Assembly: GCF_040518285.1 (NCBI RefSeq)
Contig: NZ_CP155449.1
Coordinates: forward strand, 3,782,001-3,846,000
Origin: Knoellia sp. S7-12
GTDB taxonomy: Bacteria; Actinomycetota; Actinomycetes; Actinomycetales; Dermatophilaceae
DNA: 64,000 nt
Direction: 5' to 3'
Shown: positions 40,229 to 49,682 of the stretch, piece after piece
How positions within the stretch are numbered: the first letter of the stretch is position 1
How the letters are laid out: the number at the start of each line of letters is the position of its first letter
Translations under genes and position numbers: made by a program
The notes under the pieces: model-generated
What the model was told of the DNA's origin: nothing
The model's input: only the letters and a program-made list of their open reading frames with translations
The model's database searches: none

Positions 40229-42403
40229 TCAGGTCGCGCTGGCGTCGTCAGGGTTGTCCAGCACGGCCCAGTCTGTCAGGACGGGCAGCAGCGTCCCACC
40301 GACCCACGCGTCGAACTGGTCGGCGCGATGCGGATCATCAAGACCACCACCGGCACCGAGCGGTACCGCCCATTGGCTGGCGTCGCGCTCGGCAAGATCC
40401 CAGACATAGCGCGCGACCGGGCCGCGGATCGAGACGCCGTGCGCCGGCAGCCACCCCGACGCGTTGACACAGTCGCCGTCGCCGGGCAGCGGTCGTCCCG
40501 ACACCGCTGGCGCCACATCGGGCAGCCCGAATCGCTCGAGCACCGAGATCGGGTGGAACCGGTGGTGCTCACCCCACGGCTTGTCGGTCGGCGCGGCCGC
40601 CACCTCGGTGACGCTCTGGCGCACCAAGGCAGCGAGGTCGATCCCCGCCTCCGCCAGAACCGTCGCCGACGAAGGATCAAAGAAGGTCGGCAAACAGGCA
40701 TCGATACGGCCGGCGAAGCTGAACCACGGGTCATACAGAGAACCGTGCGGCGATGCCGACGGAACAGCGGCGTATGCCGGGTGGTCTACCAAGTGCCCGA
40801 CGAGCCGTGTGCGGATCTGGGCGAACCGCGCTGCGGTGACGCTGTCACTGCGCATCTGCCGATCCCACGGGGCGAGCTCATCCACGAGCTCATCCACCCG
40901 GGCTGCGGCCGATGCGTCGAGGGCGGCCGCCTGGTCGGGCTGGGCGGTGGGTGTGGGCCGGCCGGGCTGGGCCAACGCACTGATCGCCTCGAGGAGCGCA
41001 GACCCCGCGGTCTGCCGGTCATCGAGCAGGACCTCACGCAGGCTGCTCGCGTCCCACTGCTCTCGCTCGTCGAGGCGCTGGGTGATGCGCCGGGCACGGA
41101 ACGGCGCCGCACAGGCAGTGCTGATCGCGTCGTAGGCAGCGGTCTCGCGCTGGTTGGCCGTGACTACAGCGCCGTCCACCACCGGGTTCTGTGGCAGGTC
41201 GGTGTGGACGCCAACCCGGTCGTGTTCACCGGGCGGAGTCGGGACGCCGGGGATCTGACCCGACGCTCGCACCGGCACCCGCCCGACGACCCTGTGCGCG
41301 ACCGCCCCAGCGCTATCGGCGACGACAAGGTTGTTCACCGGCTCGACCCACCCCGCAAGTGCGGCCTCGACGTCCCCGACGGACCGAGCCCGCAACAAGG
41401 GCAGCACGGCGCCAAGGCCGAGGTCACCGTCGCGCTGCGACGGCATGGACAGGCTCAACACCTCACCACCGGTGGCGCGCTCGTCGATGACCACCGGCCC
41501 GCGAGGGGTCACCACGCACTCGACCGCGACCGACTCACCTCCGAGCACCTCGATGACCTCGGCGATGACGCGGCACTCCTCGAGCCCGCTCGACCCCGCG
41601 GCGAGCACCCGATCCCCCTCTCGCGCAAGGGTTTCGACGTTCATATCCTGGTAGTCAGCCATCGCGTTGGTGATCGCCCACGCGACAGGCCCGGCGTGCG
41701 CGAAGTGCTGCACCCCCGGCACCCCGGCAAACGTGAAACCAGCGACGTCGAACTCGGGGCAGGCCAGATGCACCTGCGCATAGACGTTGGGGGTGTCAAA
41801 GAGCCGATGCGGATCACCAGCGATGAGAGGCAGGCCCGACACGGTGCGAGCACCGTTGAGCGCGAACGCATTCGACCCCGGGGCCCGCCCGGGCTCACGC
41901 ACCACCAACCCTGCCAGTGACTCCCCGACAGCATCCCGCAAGGCTCGCCGCCACAGCTTGTCGGGGAACGTCGAGAAGAGGATGTTGTTCACCGAGAACA
42001 CTGCGAGCGCCGTCCATGGCTCCCACGCGCCCGGGGCCGCCCCACGGTCTTCGAGCTCACCACAGGTGGCCCCAGCGGCGAAAGCGGCACTCACGCCCGC
42101 GCCATACGCAGCAAAGAAGTCCTGGCTCTCGGCGTCGAGCGCGACGAAGGCACGTTGCGCCGTATCGGCGATCCGGGCACGCCGCGCGAAGATGTCCCAC
42201 TCGAACGCGACCTCACCGAGCAGTGCCGCGACGCACCCCTGCGCCTGACGCCGATCGGCATCGAGCTGCCAGGTGCGGCTCTGCGCGGCCTCGACACCTT
42301 GGGCGAATGCGAGGTCGGTGACGGAGGAGGCCCAGATGTGGGGGATGCCGTGCTCGTCGCGGATGACGTGGGCACCATCTGGCAGCGGGCCAACTGCGTT
42401 CAT
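40229..42403 (-). CDS. Penicillin acylase-family (S45) amidohydrolase
   Basis: A 724-residue Ntn-hydrolase precursor. These enzymes cleave themselves and use the new N-terminal Ser: here Ser177 in GRAPGSNAFALNGARTVSG, followed by LIAGDPHR. This gives a 176-residue alpha and a 548-residue beta chain. The substrate family includes penicillins, acyl-homoserine lactones and other amides; specificity cannot be told. No signal peptide is visible (start MNAVGPLPDGAHVIRDEHGIPHIWA), unlike the secreted classical acylases, so it is probably cytoplasmic. It is divergent from the metallophosphoesterase gene with only 22 bases between the starts. Confidence 0.88.
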   Translation of the reverse strand: MNAVGPLPDGAHVIRDEHGIPHIWASSVTDLAFAQGVEAAQSRTWQLDADRRQAQGCVAALLGEVAFEWDIFARRARIADTAQRAFVALDAESQDFFAAYGAGVSAAFAAGATCGELEDRGAAPGAWEPWTALAVFSVNNILFSTFPDKLWRRALRDAVGESLAGLVVREPGRAPGSNAFALNGARTVSGLPLIAGDPHRLFDTPNVYAQVHLACPEFDVAGFTFAGVPGVQHFAHAGPVAWAITNAMADYQDMNVETLAREGDRVLAAGSSGLEECRVIAEVIEVLGGESVAVECVVTPRGPVVIDERATGGEVLSLSMPSQRDGDLGLGAVLPLLRARSVGDVEAALAGWVEPVNNLVVADSAGAVAHRVVGRVPVRASGQIPGVPTPPGEHDRVGVHTDLPQNPVVDGAVVTANQRETAAYDAISTACAAPFRARRITQRLDEREQWDASSLREVLLDDRQTAGSALLEAISALAQPGRPTPTAQPDQAAALDASAAARVDELVDELAPWDRQMRSDSVTAARFAQIRTRLVGHLVDHPAYAAVPSASPHGSLYDPWFSFAGRIDACLPTFFDPSSATVLAEAGIDLAALVRQSVTEVAAAPTDKPWGEHHRFHPISVLERFGLPDVAPAVSGRPLPGDGDCVNASGWLPAHGVSIRGPVARYVWDLAERDASQWAVPLGAGGGLDDPHRADQFDAWVGGTLLPVLTDWAVLDNPDDASAT

Positions 42404-42425
42404 GCGGTCACCTTAGGGTGGGGCC

Positions 42426-44594
42426 ATGTCTGGTCCAGGTGCGGGACACCCCCGCGGCGCCCTGCTCACTGCGACCGCCGCTGTCGTCGCGCTCGTGGGT
42501 GGCTGGACGTGGGCGGCGACCCAGCAACCGGCTGGCTTCGACTCGGTGCGCGAGTCCATCAGCGCCCTTGCCGCCCTCGAGACACCTCACCGCTGGATCA
42601 TGACCGTCGCGCTCATCCTTACCGGCCTCGCGCACATCGGCTCAGCGCTCATGTTGCCGGGCCTGCGTCGCGCGGGACGGTGGGTGCTCGGTGGGGCCGG
42701 GCTGGCCACCATCGGGGTGGCGCTCGTGCCGCTCCCCTCTCGTTCCGATGGCTCGCTCGCCCACACGGTCGTCGCCTCGGTGAGCTTCGTGCTGCTGGCC
42801 CTCTGGCCGTGGTTCGGGGCCGACCGCTCGGGCACCCCTCTGGTTCAGCCTCGCGTGGCTCGGCCTGCGGCGGCCCTGATGCTCGTCCTCGTCGCGTCGC
42901 TCACGGTGGGAGCAAGAGCAGGTATGCCGTTCGGTGCGCACGAGCGCGTCGTCGCCGCGCTGCTCGCGCTCTGGCCCCTGGCGACCGCGGTCACGGCGTG
43001 GTGGGCCCTTGGTCACCGGGTCGGCGGGCGGAGGGTTCGCAACCTTCTCGCGGTCGCGGCGCTCACCATCGCCTGCGCCGCCGGTGGGACGGCTGCCACC
43101 CGCCTGGCGCCGGCCACGGCCGACACCACGCACTACTCGGCGCAGGTGCAGCTGTCGATGGACCCGCGGACCTCGAGCCACCTCAATGCCCGCACTCTGT
43201 TTGGCGACATCGACGTCGGTTTCACCGGGTTCGCCCCAGGCATTGAGGCCACTCCTCAGGTCAAGGCCTCGATCGCTGAACTCCTCAGTCAACCGGGCAT
43301 CACCGTCTCGAGCCTGCAGCCGGGACCAGCTGAGCTGACCACCGCCATCCGCACGGCTGCTCGTGACGTCGGGCTGCGGTTCGCGATCGGCGCACTCCTG
43401 ATCATGGCCCTCTCGCTGGGTGTCAGCGCTCTGGCACGGCGCCGTCGACCCCAGGTCAGGACCGTGGTCGGGGCGTCGGTAGCGTGGGCGATCGCCTGTG
43501 GCGCTACAGGTCTGGGCATCTGGCAGACCTACCAACCCGTCCGGCAGCACGAGTTCACGTCCACCGGCGTGCTCGGCACGGTGCAGCGCAACCAGTCACT
43601 CCTGTCCGACGTCGAGGCCCGCACGGCGCAGGTGTCGCCCTATCTGCGCAACCTCATCGCCCTCTCGTCAGCGCTCCAGGACAAGTACTCACCGACCGAG
43701 CTCTCGGAGCCATCCGCCCTGCGCATCCTCCTGGTCTCCGACCTCCACGCGGGCAACCAGTACGCCCTCCTGCGCACGATCGTCGAGGAGGAGGACATCG
43801 ACCTCGTCGTCGACACCGGCGACCTCGTGAACTTTGGCACCGTGACCGAGGGTGACGCGTCCGGGATGTTTGCCGGCATCGCCTCGCTGCCGGTTCCCTA
43901 TCTCTTCACCCGGGGCAACCATGACGCGACCTCCGCCACCGACAGCGCCATCCTCGATCGCCTGGCCAGGGTCCCCAATGTTGTTCTGTTGCAACCCGAT
44001 ACGAAGAGCTACAACGTCGTGGAAGCGGGCGGCATACGCATCGGCGGTTTCAACGACCCACGCTGGTTCGGCGATGACGGCAAGCGAAGCAAGGACAAGC
44101 AACAGCCCGCCAAGAAGTCGTTCATCGACGCCTTCGCCCAGCAGGAGCCGCTCGACCTCCTTGTCTCACACGAGCCGTGGGCCGTGCAGGACGTGCCACG
44201 CGCAGACGTCGCCGTGAACGGACACATGCACACGCCCGACCTCGAGGGGAACCGGATCCAGGCTGGCACGTTCACCGGCGGCGGGCCACTCACCCACTTC
44301 GTTGGCGAAGAGGACGGTGAGGAGCTCGTCGGCCAGCCGTCCGCGTTCGACGTGCTGACCTTCGGCGAGACGTGTCGCCTGACCTCGGTGACCCGCTACC
44401 GCTACCGCAACGTCATCGAGGGACGACCGGCCTACGACGACGTCAGCCTTGTGAACGGCAGCCGCATCGACACCGCAACCGACCCGGACCGGACGTGTGC
44501 GAAGCCCGAACCCGGCACCGGCCCACTCGGCGGCCTCACGGTGCGAGAGGTGACCGCTCAATCGCCCGAGTCGACACCGAGCGAGGCAGACTGA
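42426..44594 (+). CDS. DUF998-metallophosphoesterase fusion protein
   Basis: A 722-residue membrane protein in two parts. Residues 1-220 have six hydrophobic helices with the DUF998 pattern (ESISALAALETPHRWIMTVAL). From about 225 a second unit begins: helix, an extracytoplasmic segment (YSAQVQLSMDPRTSSHLNART), helices near 320 and 350, then a calcineurin-like phosphoesterase with LLVSDLHAGNQ, DTGDLVNFG, TRGNHDAT, VSHEP and VNGHMHTPD. The second unit alone resembles a common actinobacterial membrane metallophosphoesterase; the fusion to DUF998 is unusual. The reading frame is continuous. The substrate (nucleotide or phospholipid) is unknown. Confidence 0.83.
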   Translation: MSGPGAGHPRGALLTATAAVVALVGGWTWAATQQPAGFDSVRESISALAALETPHRWIMTVALILTGLAHIGSALMLPGLRRAGRWVLGGAGLATIGVALVPLPSRSDGSLAHTVVASVSFVLLALWPWFGADRSGTPLVQPRVARPAAALMLVLVASLTVGARAGMPFGAHERVVAALLALWPLATAVTAWWALGHRVGGRRVRNLLAVAALTIACAAGGTAATRLAPATADTTHYSAQVQLSMDPRTSSHLNARTLFGDIDVGFTGFAPGIEATPQVKASIAELLSQPGITVSSLQPGPAELTTAIRTAARDVGLRFAIGALLIMALSLGVSALARRRRPQVRTVVGASVAWAIACGATGLGIWQTYQPVRQHEFTSTGVLGTVQRNQSLLSDVEARTAQVSPYLRNLIALSSALQDKYSPTELSEPSALRILLVSDLHAGNQYALLRTIVEEEDIDLVVDTGDLVNFGTVTEGDASGMFAGIASLPVPYLFTRGNHDATSATDSAILDRLARVPNVVLLQPDTKSYNVVEAGGIRIGGFNDPRWFGDDGKRSKDKQQPAKKSFIDAFAQQEPLDLLVSHEPWAVQDVPRADVAVNGHMHTPDLEGNRIQAGTFTGGGPLTHFVGEEDGEELVGQPSAFDVLTFGETCRLTSVTRYRYRNVIEGRPAYDDVSLVNGSRIDTATDPDRTCAKPEPGTGPLGGLTVREVTAQSPESTPSEAD

Positions 44595-44599
44595 GGAGC

Positions 44600-44995
44600 A
44601 TGGCTGACTACACCGATGCAGAACGTGACACTGTCCGCAACGCCGCTTTCGGGGCGATCGCCCTCGTGAGCAAGGCCGATCCCGGCTTTTTCTCGTCCTT
44701 CAAGGAGAGCCTCGCCGGGTCCAAGGCCCTCGCCTCCGCACCCAAGGAGATCACCGAGATCCTTCGCGGCGGAGGGCTACCCAAGCCTCCGACCGGCGAT
44801 CCGGCGGCGCAGGAGCAGGCCGTCCTCACTGGGCTGACCCAGGCAGTCGCCGTCCTCGGGGCGAAGGACGACGGTTCGGCGCAGGCGTTCAAGGGCGTCA
44901 TCCTCGAGGCCGTCCAGAAAGTCGCTGAGGCGTCCGACGGCGTCAACGCCGACGAGCAGGCTCTCCTCGACAAGGTCAGGACCGCCCTGGCCTGA
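44600..44995 (+). CDS. Small helical protein of unknown function
   Basis: A 131-residue protein starting at ATG 44600, five bases after the phosphoesterase stop, with GGAG just upstream. It appears all helical (RDTVRNAAFGAIALVSK, FSSFKESLAGSKALA, FKGVILEAVQKVAEASDGVNADEQALLDKVRTALA). The last segment recalls TerB-like helical proteins, but the match is weak. Its 3' end overlaps the convergent flavoprotein gene by 20 bases. Confidence 0.7.
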   Translation: MADYTDAERDTVRNAAFGAIALVSKADPGFFSSFKESLAGSKALASAPKEITEILRGGGLPKPPTGDPAAQEQAVLTGLTQAVAVLGAKDDGSAQAFKGVILEAVQKVAEASDGVNADEQALLDKVRTALA

Positions 44996-46121
44996 GCGCC
45001 CCCACGAGTCCGGTGACGAGAGGTCGGTTGATCCGACCGTCGCCCAAACCGATCTCGACGAGCGTGTCGAACACCCGGCGATCGCGTCCGGCGGCGCGGA
45101 TCCCCGCGTCCACCACGGCGGGTGACTGCGCGAGCCGGGACGACAGCCACGTGTGCCTGAGGTGCGTGCCGAGTAGCCGACGGACCTCGCGGCGGTGAAC
45201 CGCGCCAGCGTCCGTGGGGCGCCCGGCGCGCACCGCGCGAGCAGCGGTGCGACCAGCGGCGATCCCCGTCGCGATGGCGTAGTAGATGCCCTCGCCCGTC
45301 ATCGGGTTGACCAGCCCCGCGGCGTCGCCGACGAGGAGCACCGCGCCGTCGGGTTGATCCCAGCGCCACGAGCTGAGCGGCAGGTGATGACCAAGCCAGC
45401 CCGAGCCGGTGCTGGCGGCGCCGGGCAGGAGCGACTCGAGCTGGTCGAGCAGGAGCTGGCGGCTGGGCGCGGCCCGCCTGGACCCCTCGCCCGGGAGCAA
45501 CTCGCCGTAGCCGACGTTGACGAGCCCGTTGCCGCAGTCGAAAGCCCAGGCGTAGGAGGGCTGACGGCGGTCGCCGTAGCGGATGACCTGGCGCCCGCGC
45601 CACGCGTCGGTGACCCGGGCGTAGCCGCGCAGGGCCAGAGCCCGTGGGTCACGGCGACGCCCGAGCAGCTGAGCGCGCACCACCGAGCTGGCACCGTCTG
45701 CGCCGACGACCACCTGGGCCTCGATCTCGCCCGCGACACGGAGCGGGTGGGTGCTGAACGCCGTGACCCGCTGGCGGCGCAGTTCGGCCCCTGCCGCCAC
45801 GGCGTGCTCGACGAGCCGCGCGTCGAAGACCTTGCGTGGGATGACGTGGACCTCGCGATCCATCTCGCCCTCGACGCTGACGTCCCCGTGCGAGAGCTCG
45901 AGCTGGCGGACCGGCTCCCAGCCATCGACGACGGCGGCGGCGCCCACCTGTGCGAGCGCGGTGACGACGTGCGGAGCGATGCCGTCGCCGCAGGACTTGT
46001 TACGGGGGAAGTCGCTGCGGTCCAGCAGCACCACCCGCAGTGACGGGTCCTCGGTGAGCGCGCCCAGCGCGGTGGCGGCACCCGCGGGCCCGGCGCCGAT
46101 GACGAGCAGATCGGTCTTCAC
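44976..46121 (-). CDS. Geranylgeranyl reductase-family flavoprotein
   Basis: A 381-residue FAD-dependent oxidoreductase. The N-terminal FAD motif is LLVIGAGPAGAATALGAL; the family-specific loop RSDFPRNKSCGDGIAP and the GD motif LLVGDAAGLVNPMTGEGIYYAIATG are those of geranylgeranyl reductases, which saturate isoprenoid double bonds. In actinobacteria similar enzymes act on menaquinone (MenJ) or archaeal-type lipids. No signal or membrane segment. It is alone on its strand; the acyl-CoA synthetase gene lies 21 bases upstream in the same orientation and may form an operon with it. Confidence 0.87.
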   Translation of the reverse strand: MKTDLLVIGAGPAGAATALGALTEDPSLRVVLLDRSDFPRNKSCGDGIAPHVVTALAQVGAAAVVDGWEPVRQLELSHGDVSVEGEMDREVHVIPRKVFDARLVEHAVAAGAELRRQRVTAFSTHPLRVAGEIEAQVVVGADGASSVVRAQLLGRRRDPRALALRGYARVTDAWRGRQVIRYGDRRQPSYAWAFDCGNGLVNVGYGELLPGEGSRRAAPSRQLLLDQLESLLPGAASTGSGWLGHHLPLSSWRWDQPDGAVLLVGDAAGLVNPMTGEGIYYAIATGIAAGRTAARAVRAGRPTDAGAVHRREVRRLLGTHLRHTWLSSRLAQSPAVVDAGIRAAGRDRRVFDTLVEIGLGDGRINRPLVTGLVGALRPGRS

Positions 46122-46142
46122 GTCACGACTCCCGTATGCCGG

Positions 46143-47957
46143 TCAGTCGCCCTTGACGATGTCGTCGCGCCATTCGTTCCCGGACGCCTCGGCCTCACCG
46201 CTGGCCACCTGCTCCTCGCGACCTCGCAGCTCGACGCGCCGGATCTTGCCCGAGATCGTCTTGGGCAGCTCGCCAAACTCGAGTCGGCGCACTCGCTGCC
46301 ACGGCTGCAGATGCTCGCGGGCGTAGGTGAGGATCGAGCGGGCCGTCTCCTCGGTGGGCTCATGCCCTGGAGCGAGCACGACATAGGCCTTCGGCACCGC
46401 GAGCCGTACCTCGTCGGGCGCCGGCACAATCGCCGCTTCGGCGACTGCCGGGTGCTCGATCAAGACCGACTCGAGCTCGAACGGGCTGATCTTGTAGTCG
46501 CTCGCCTTGAACACGTCATCGGTGCGACCGACGTAGGTGATGTAGCCGTCTGCATCCACGGACGCCACGTCGCCCGTGTGATAGAAACCGTCGGCCATCG
46601 CCTCGGCGTTGCGCTCGGGATCTCCCTGATAGCCGGTCATCAGGGGCAATGGCGCAGCGGCAAGATCGAGGCACAACTCTCCCTCGGCGACCCCGCGCTG
46701 GCGCGCGGTCTCGTCCGTGGGGCCCGCCTCGGCGACCCCGCGCTGGCGCGCGGTCTCGTCCGTGGGGCCCGCTTCGCCCACCCACGACACCCGATCCCCT
46801 GTCGCCGGATCCACCAGCACCACCGGGCAACCCGGCAGCGGCCGCCCCATCGACCCCGGCTTGAGTGCCGAGCCGGGGGTGTTGCCGACCACCGCAGTCA
46901 TCTCGGTCTGCCCGTAGCCGTCCCGCAGGGTGAGTCCCCACTTGTCCTGCACCTGCGAGATGACTTCGGGGTTGAGCGGCTCGCCTGCGCCGATGACCTC
47001 ACGCAACGAGCCGGGACCATCGGACAGGTCGGCGTTGATGAGCATCCGCCAGACGGTCGGCGGCGCGCAGAACGTCGTGACTGCCTTGTCCCGCAACACC
47101 TTCAGCAGCGCCGGCGGATCGAAGCGGCCGTAGTTGTAGACGAGGATCGTTGCCTCCGCGATCCACGGGGCAAAGAAGCAGGACCAGGCGTGCTTCGCCC
47201 AACCAGGTGACGAGATGTTGAGGTGCACATCGCCCGGTCGCAGCCCGAGCCAGAACACCGTCGAGAGGTGCCCGAGCGGATAGGACACCTGGGTGTGCTC
47301 GACCAGCTTGGGCTTGCTCGTCGTACCGGACGTGAAGTAGAGCAGCAACGGGTCACCGGGCGCAGTGCCGGGATGCGGCAGCGGAGGTGAGTCCACGGCA
47401 TACGCATCGTTCAGGTCGTGCCAGCCCTCTGCGGCACCGACGCTGATCCGCGTGATGTTGCCCGACAGGCCCGCGAGCTTGTCGACCTGTGAGGCGTTGC
47501 TGATGACGTGACGCGCACCGCCACGAGCGACACGGTCCTCGAGATCGGCGGCGCCGGCGGCGGAGGTCGTCGGCATGATGATCGCCCCGAGCTTCATCAC
47601 CGCGAGCATGCAGTCCCAGAGCTCGACCTGGTTGTCGAGCATGATGATGACCGGATCACCCTGTGCCACACCACGTTCCGCGAGCCAACGCCCGACACGG
47701 TCGGAGCGGTTGGCCATCGCGTCGAAGGTGACCTCTCTCGATGTTCCGTCCTCCTCGACGACCACGAGGGCATTCTCCGGGTTGCCTCGGGCAATGACGT
47801 CGAACCAGTCGATGGCCCAGTTGAAGCGCTCACCGAGGTCGGGGAAGGTGAAGTCGCGGACCGCCTCCTCGTGCTTGCCGCGCCACCCCAGGATCTGGTC
47901 ACGCGATGCGCGATATCGCTGGGTTGACTCGGTCTCGATCGTCGACGTCGCTGTCAT
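46143..47957 (-). CDS. Acyl-CoA synthetase (AMP-forming, medium-chain/acetyl-CoA synthetase-like)
   Basis: A 604-residue adenylating enzyme. Visible sites: P-loop-like YFTSGTTSKPKLVEH, adenine site GYGQTEMT, hinge DGFYHTGDVASVDADGYITYVGRTDDVFKASDYKI and catalytic Lys in KTISGKIRR. It fits the MACS/AcsA-like group that activates carboxylic acids. Between SWVGE and GELCLDLAAAP there is an insertion of two identical 15-residue units (AGPTDETARQRGVAE), encoded by a perfect 45-base tandem repeat at 46683-46772; relatives join these segments directly. The insertion is on a surface loop before the hinge and keeps the frame, so the enzyme may still work. Confidence 0.9.
   Translation of the reverse strand: MTATSTIETESTQRYRASRDQILGWRGKHEEAVRDFTFPDLGERFNWAIDWFDVIARGNPENALVVVEEDGTSREVTFDAMANRSDRVGRWLAERGVAQGDPVIIMLDNQVELWDCMLAVMKLGAIIMPTTSAAGAADLEDRVARGGARHVISNASQVDKLAGLSGNITRISVGAAEGWHDLNDAYAVDSPPLPHPGTAPGDPLLLYFTSGTTSKPKLVEHTQVSYPLGHLSTVFWLGLRPGDVHLNISSPGWAKHAWSCFFAPWIAEATILVYNYGRFDPPALLKVLRDKAVTTFCAPPTVWRMLINADLSDGPGSLREVIGAGEPLNPEVISQVQDKWGLTLRDGYGQTEMTAVVGNTPGSALKPGSMGRPLPGCPVVLVDPATGDRVSWVGEAGPTDETARQRGVAEAGPTDETARQRGVAEGELCLDLAAAPLPLMTGYQGDPERNAEAMADGFYHTGDVASVDADGYITYVGRTDDVFKASDYKISPFELESVLIEHPAVAEAAIVPAPDEVRLAVPKAYVVLAPGHEPTEETARSILTYAREHLQPWQRVRRLEFGELPKTISGKIRRVELRGREEQVASGEAEASGNEWRDDIVKGD
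46683..46772. repeat. Perfect 45-base tandem repeat inside the acyl-CoA synthetase gene
   Basis: Two identical 45-base units (46683-46727 and 46728-46772), containing GCGCTGGCGCGCGG, which can pair with itself. The length is a multiple of three. Such repeats change copy number easily by slippage. Confidence 0.92.
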
Positions 47958-48011
47958 GTGCCCAGCCTGCCCGCACGGGCGGCAGGTTCGCCAGTGGGGT
48001 CAGCGTTGGCG

Positions 48012-48908
48012 TCAGCGAGGGTCGGAAACGACAGACGTCCGGTATGCCGTGTGCTCACCCGGTGTCTTGCCGCACGACAACGGGGCGGGCGGAAGGGCTT
48101 CGGCCGCGACCTCGACCCAGGTCGTGTCGGGAAGAGGGTCGTCCCCGATGACCTCGACGCGCGTGAGGGTCTGCGAGACGACCTCAACGGTGCCGGGGCG
48201 AGCAGCGGTGATCGGGGCCGGCCCATGTGCGGCGAGCACCGACCCGGTCGCCGCCTGGACCGCCGGCGAGAACCGAGCGAGCCCACGCAGGTGCGTTGTG
48301 TCGACTTCACCGGAGCGGTGTGAACGCACCACCTCGACCGCGTTGGGCAGGTCGACTGTGCCAAAACAGGTGCCGTCGGGCATCGAGATGAATGTCCCGG
48401 CGAAGCGGTGACCACCGAGGTGGGTGCACTCCCACACCTCGTCCGGCCAGACCCTTGCCAGCGCCGCCGTGACCGGGCGACCGCGCAGCGCACAGCAGGC
48501 ATCGCGGGTGCCCTGGGTGCAGACGAGGAGCATCGGCTCGGCGAGGGTCTCGGAGTGAGCCAGGGGTGCACCGAGCGCGGCCACCGCCGCGAGGAGGTCG
48601 TCGCTGGTCCGCCACGTGCCCGAGACCGAGGTTCCGTGGGCGGTGTCCACGGCATACCAAGCAGGTGCTTGTCCGGGTGCTTGACGCCCGGAGCGACGCA
48701 TGAGGAGCGAGCGGCCCTGGAGTTCGGCGCACGCCTCTTCGATGGCTCGCGCGACGGGCCCGGCGATGCCCGGAGTGTCGAGGTGGTCCTTGGACCACGG
48801 CCCGGGGTGCTCGATGAGCAACCAGCGCCGGGCCACGGGGGCCGACCCGAGCATGGGTTCGCCTCGCTCACGGAAGGCGTTCGAACAACGCGTCGTCTCG
48901 GGACTCAC
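48012..48908 (-). CDS. Sucrase/ferredoxin-like (thioredoxin-fold) protein
   Basis: A 298-residue protein of the sucrase/ferredoxin-like family. Characteristic segments: RCSNAFRERGEPMLGSAPVARRWLLIEHPGPW at the start, LLVCTQGTRDACCALRGRPV with the conserved Cys residues, and WECTHLGGHRFAGTFISMPDG. The fold resembles a [2Fe-2S] thioredoxin-like ferredoxin; cellular role is unknown. I choose GTG 48908, because the N-terminal segment is conserved in the family, and TAGCAT ends seven bases before it (likely leaderless). It lies next to the TetR gene in the same direction. Confidence 0.82.
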   Translation of the reverse strand: MSPETTRCSNAFRERGEPMLGSAPVARRWLLIEHPGPWSKDHLDTPGIAGPVARAIEEACAELQGRSLLMRRSGRQAPGQAPAWYAVDTAHGTSVSGTWRTSDDLLAAVAALGAPLAHSETLAEPMLLVCTQGTRDACCALRGRPVTAALARVWPDEVWECTHLGGHRFAGTFISMPDGTCFGTVDLPNAVEVVRSHRSGEVDTTHLRGLARFSPAVQAATGSVLAAHGPAPITAARPGTVEVVSQTLTRVEVIGDDPLPDTTWVEVAAEALPPAPLSCGKTPGEHTAYRTSVVSDPR

Positions 48909-48918
48909 CCGCTCGATG

Positions 48919-49641
48919 CTACGTGGCGCGCTTGCGCGAGCGCGTGGTCCGCCCGTCCGGTGGTACGAGGCCCATCTGGCGGGCGATCCCAAGGACCTGA
49001 TGGTCGAACAGGGCTCCGGGGGCAGTGAGCGGACCGTAGGCGTGGAACAGCTCGAAGCTCACCAGCCCGTAGATCGCCGACCAGGCCGCCATGCCGCGCG
49101 CCATCAGCCCGAGCGGCACTCCCTGGAAGGGCGGCTGCGACGTCAGTTCGGCCAGGTCCACACGCAGCGCCTTGTCGACAAGATCACCGGGGTCCGTGAG
49201 GGTTCCACTCGCCAGGCCGTCATGGAGGAGGCCAGCGAGCACCGTCGTCACCCGCATGGCTGGCGCGAGGGTGTCCTGCGGCGCGGCATAACCCGGGACC
49301 GGGCTGCCGAAGATCAGGGCGTACTCGTTGGGCGCAGAGAGGGCCCAGGCGCGGATGGCACTCGCCAGCGCAACGAACCGCCCGTGGAGGTCCTCACGCG
49401 ACACGACTGCTTCGGCCGCCTCAACGGCGGCACCCATGTCGTTGTAGGAATCGATGATCAACGCAGTGAGCAGCGCGTCACGAGAGGGGAAATAGCGATA
49501 GACCGCTGAGGACACAAGGCCCACGTCTCGTGCGACGGCTCGTAGCGAGAGGTTGGCGCCGTCGACAGCGAGGCGGGCTCGTGCGGCCGTCTTGATCTCA
49601 TCGAGCGTCTCGGCCCGGAGTCGCTCGCGCGTCGTTGTCAT
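48919..49641 (-). CDS. TetR/AcrR-family regulator (WHG/TetR_C_13 type)
   Basis: A 240-residue repressor with HTH ETLDEIKTAARARLAVDGANL and SLRAVARDVGLVSSAVYRYFPSRDALLTALI. The C-terminal domain (RAWALSAPNEYALIFGSPVPGYAAP) is the WHG type. ATG 49641 begins the region of homology. It is divergent from an NAD epimerase gene; two copies of the palindrome GAGAGCA-N-TGCTCTC between them are its likely operators. Confidence 0.88.
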   Translation of the reverse strand: MTTTRERLRAETLDEIKTAARARLAVDGANLSLRAVARDVGLVSSAVYRYFPSRDALLTALIIDSYNDMGAAVEAAEAVVSREDLHGRFVALASAIRAWALSAPNEYALIFGSPVPGYAAPQDTLAPAMRVTTVLAGLLHDGLASGTLTDPGDLVDKALRVDLAELTSQPPFQGVPLGLMARGMAAWSAIYGLVSFELFHAYGPLTAPGALFDHQVLGIARQMGLVPPDGRTTRSRKRAT

Positions 49642-49682
49642 CGCCCGATTCTGACACGACTGAGCGAGCACCGCTCCGATGG

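Noticed and set aside
46683..46772. Direct repeats as a possible CRISPR array
   Set aside because: Units are immediately adjacent, with no spacers, and lie in frame inside a conserved enzyme gene.
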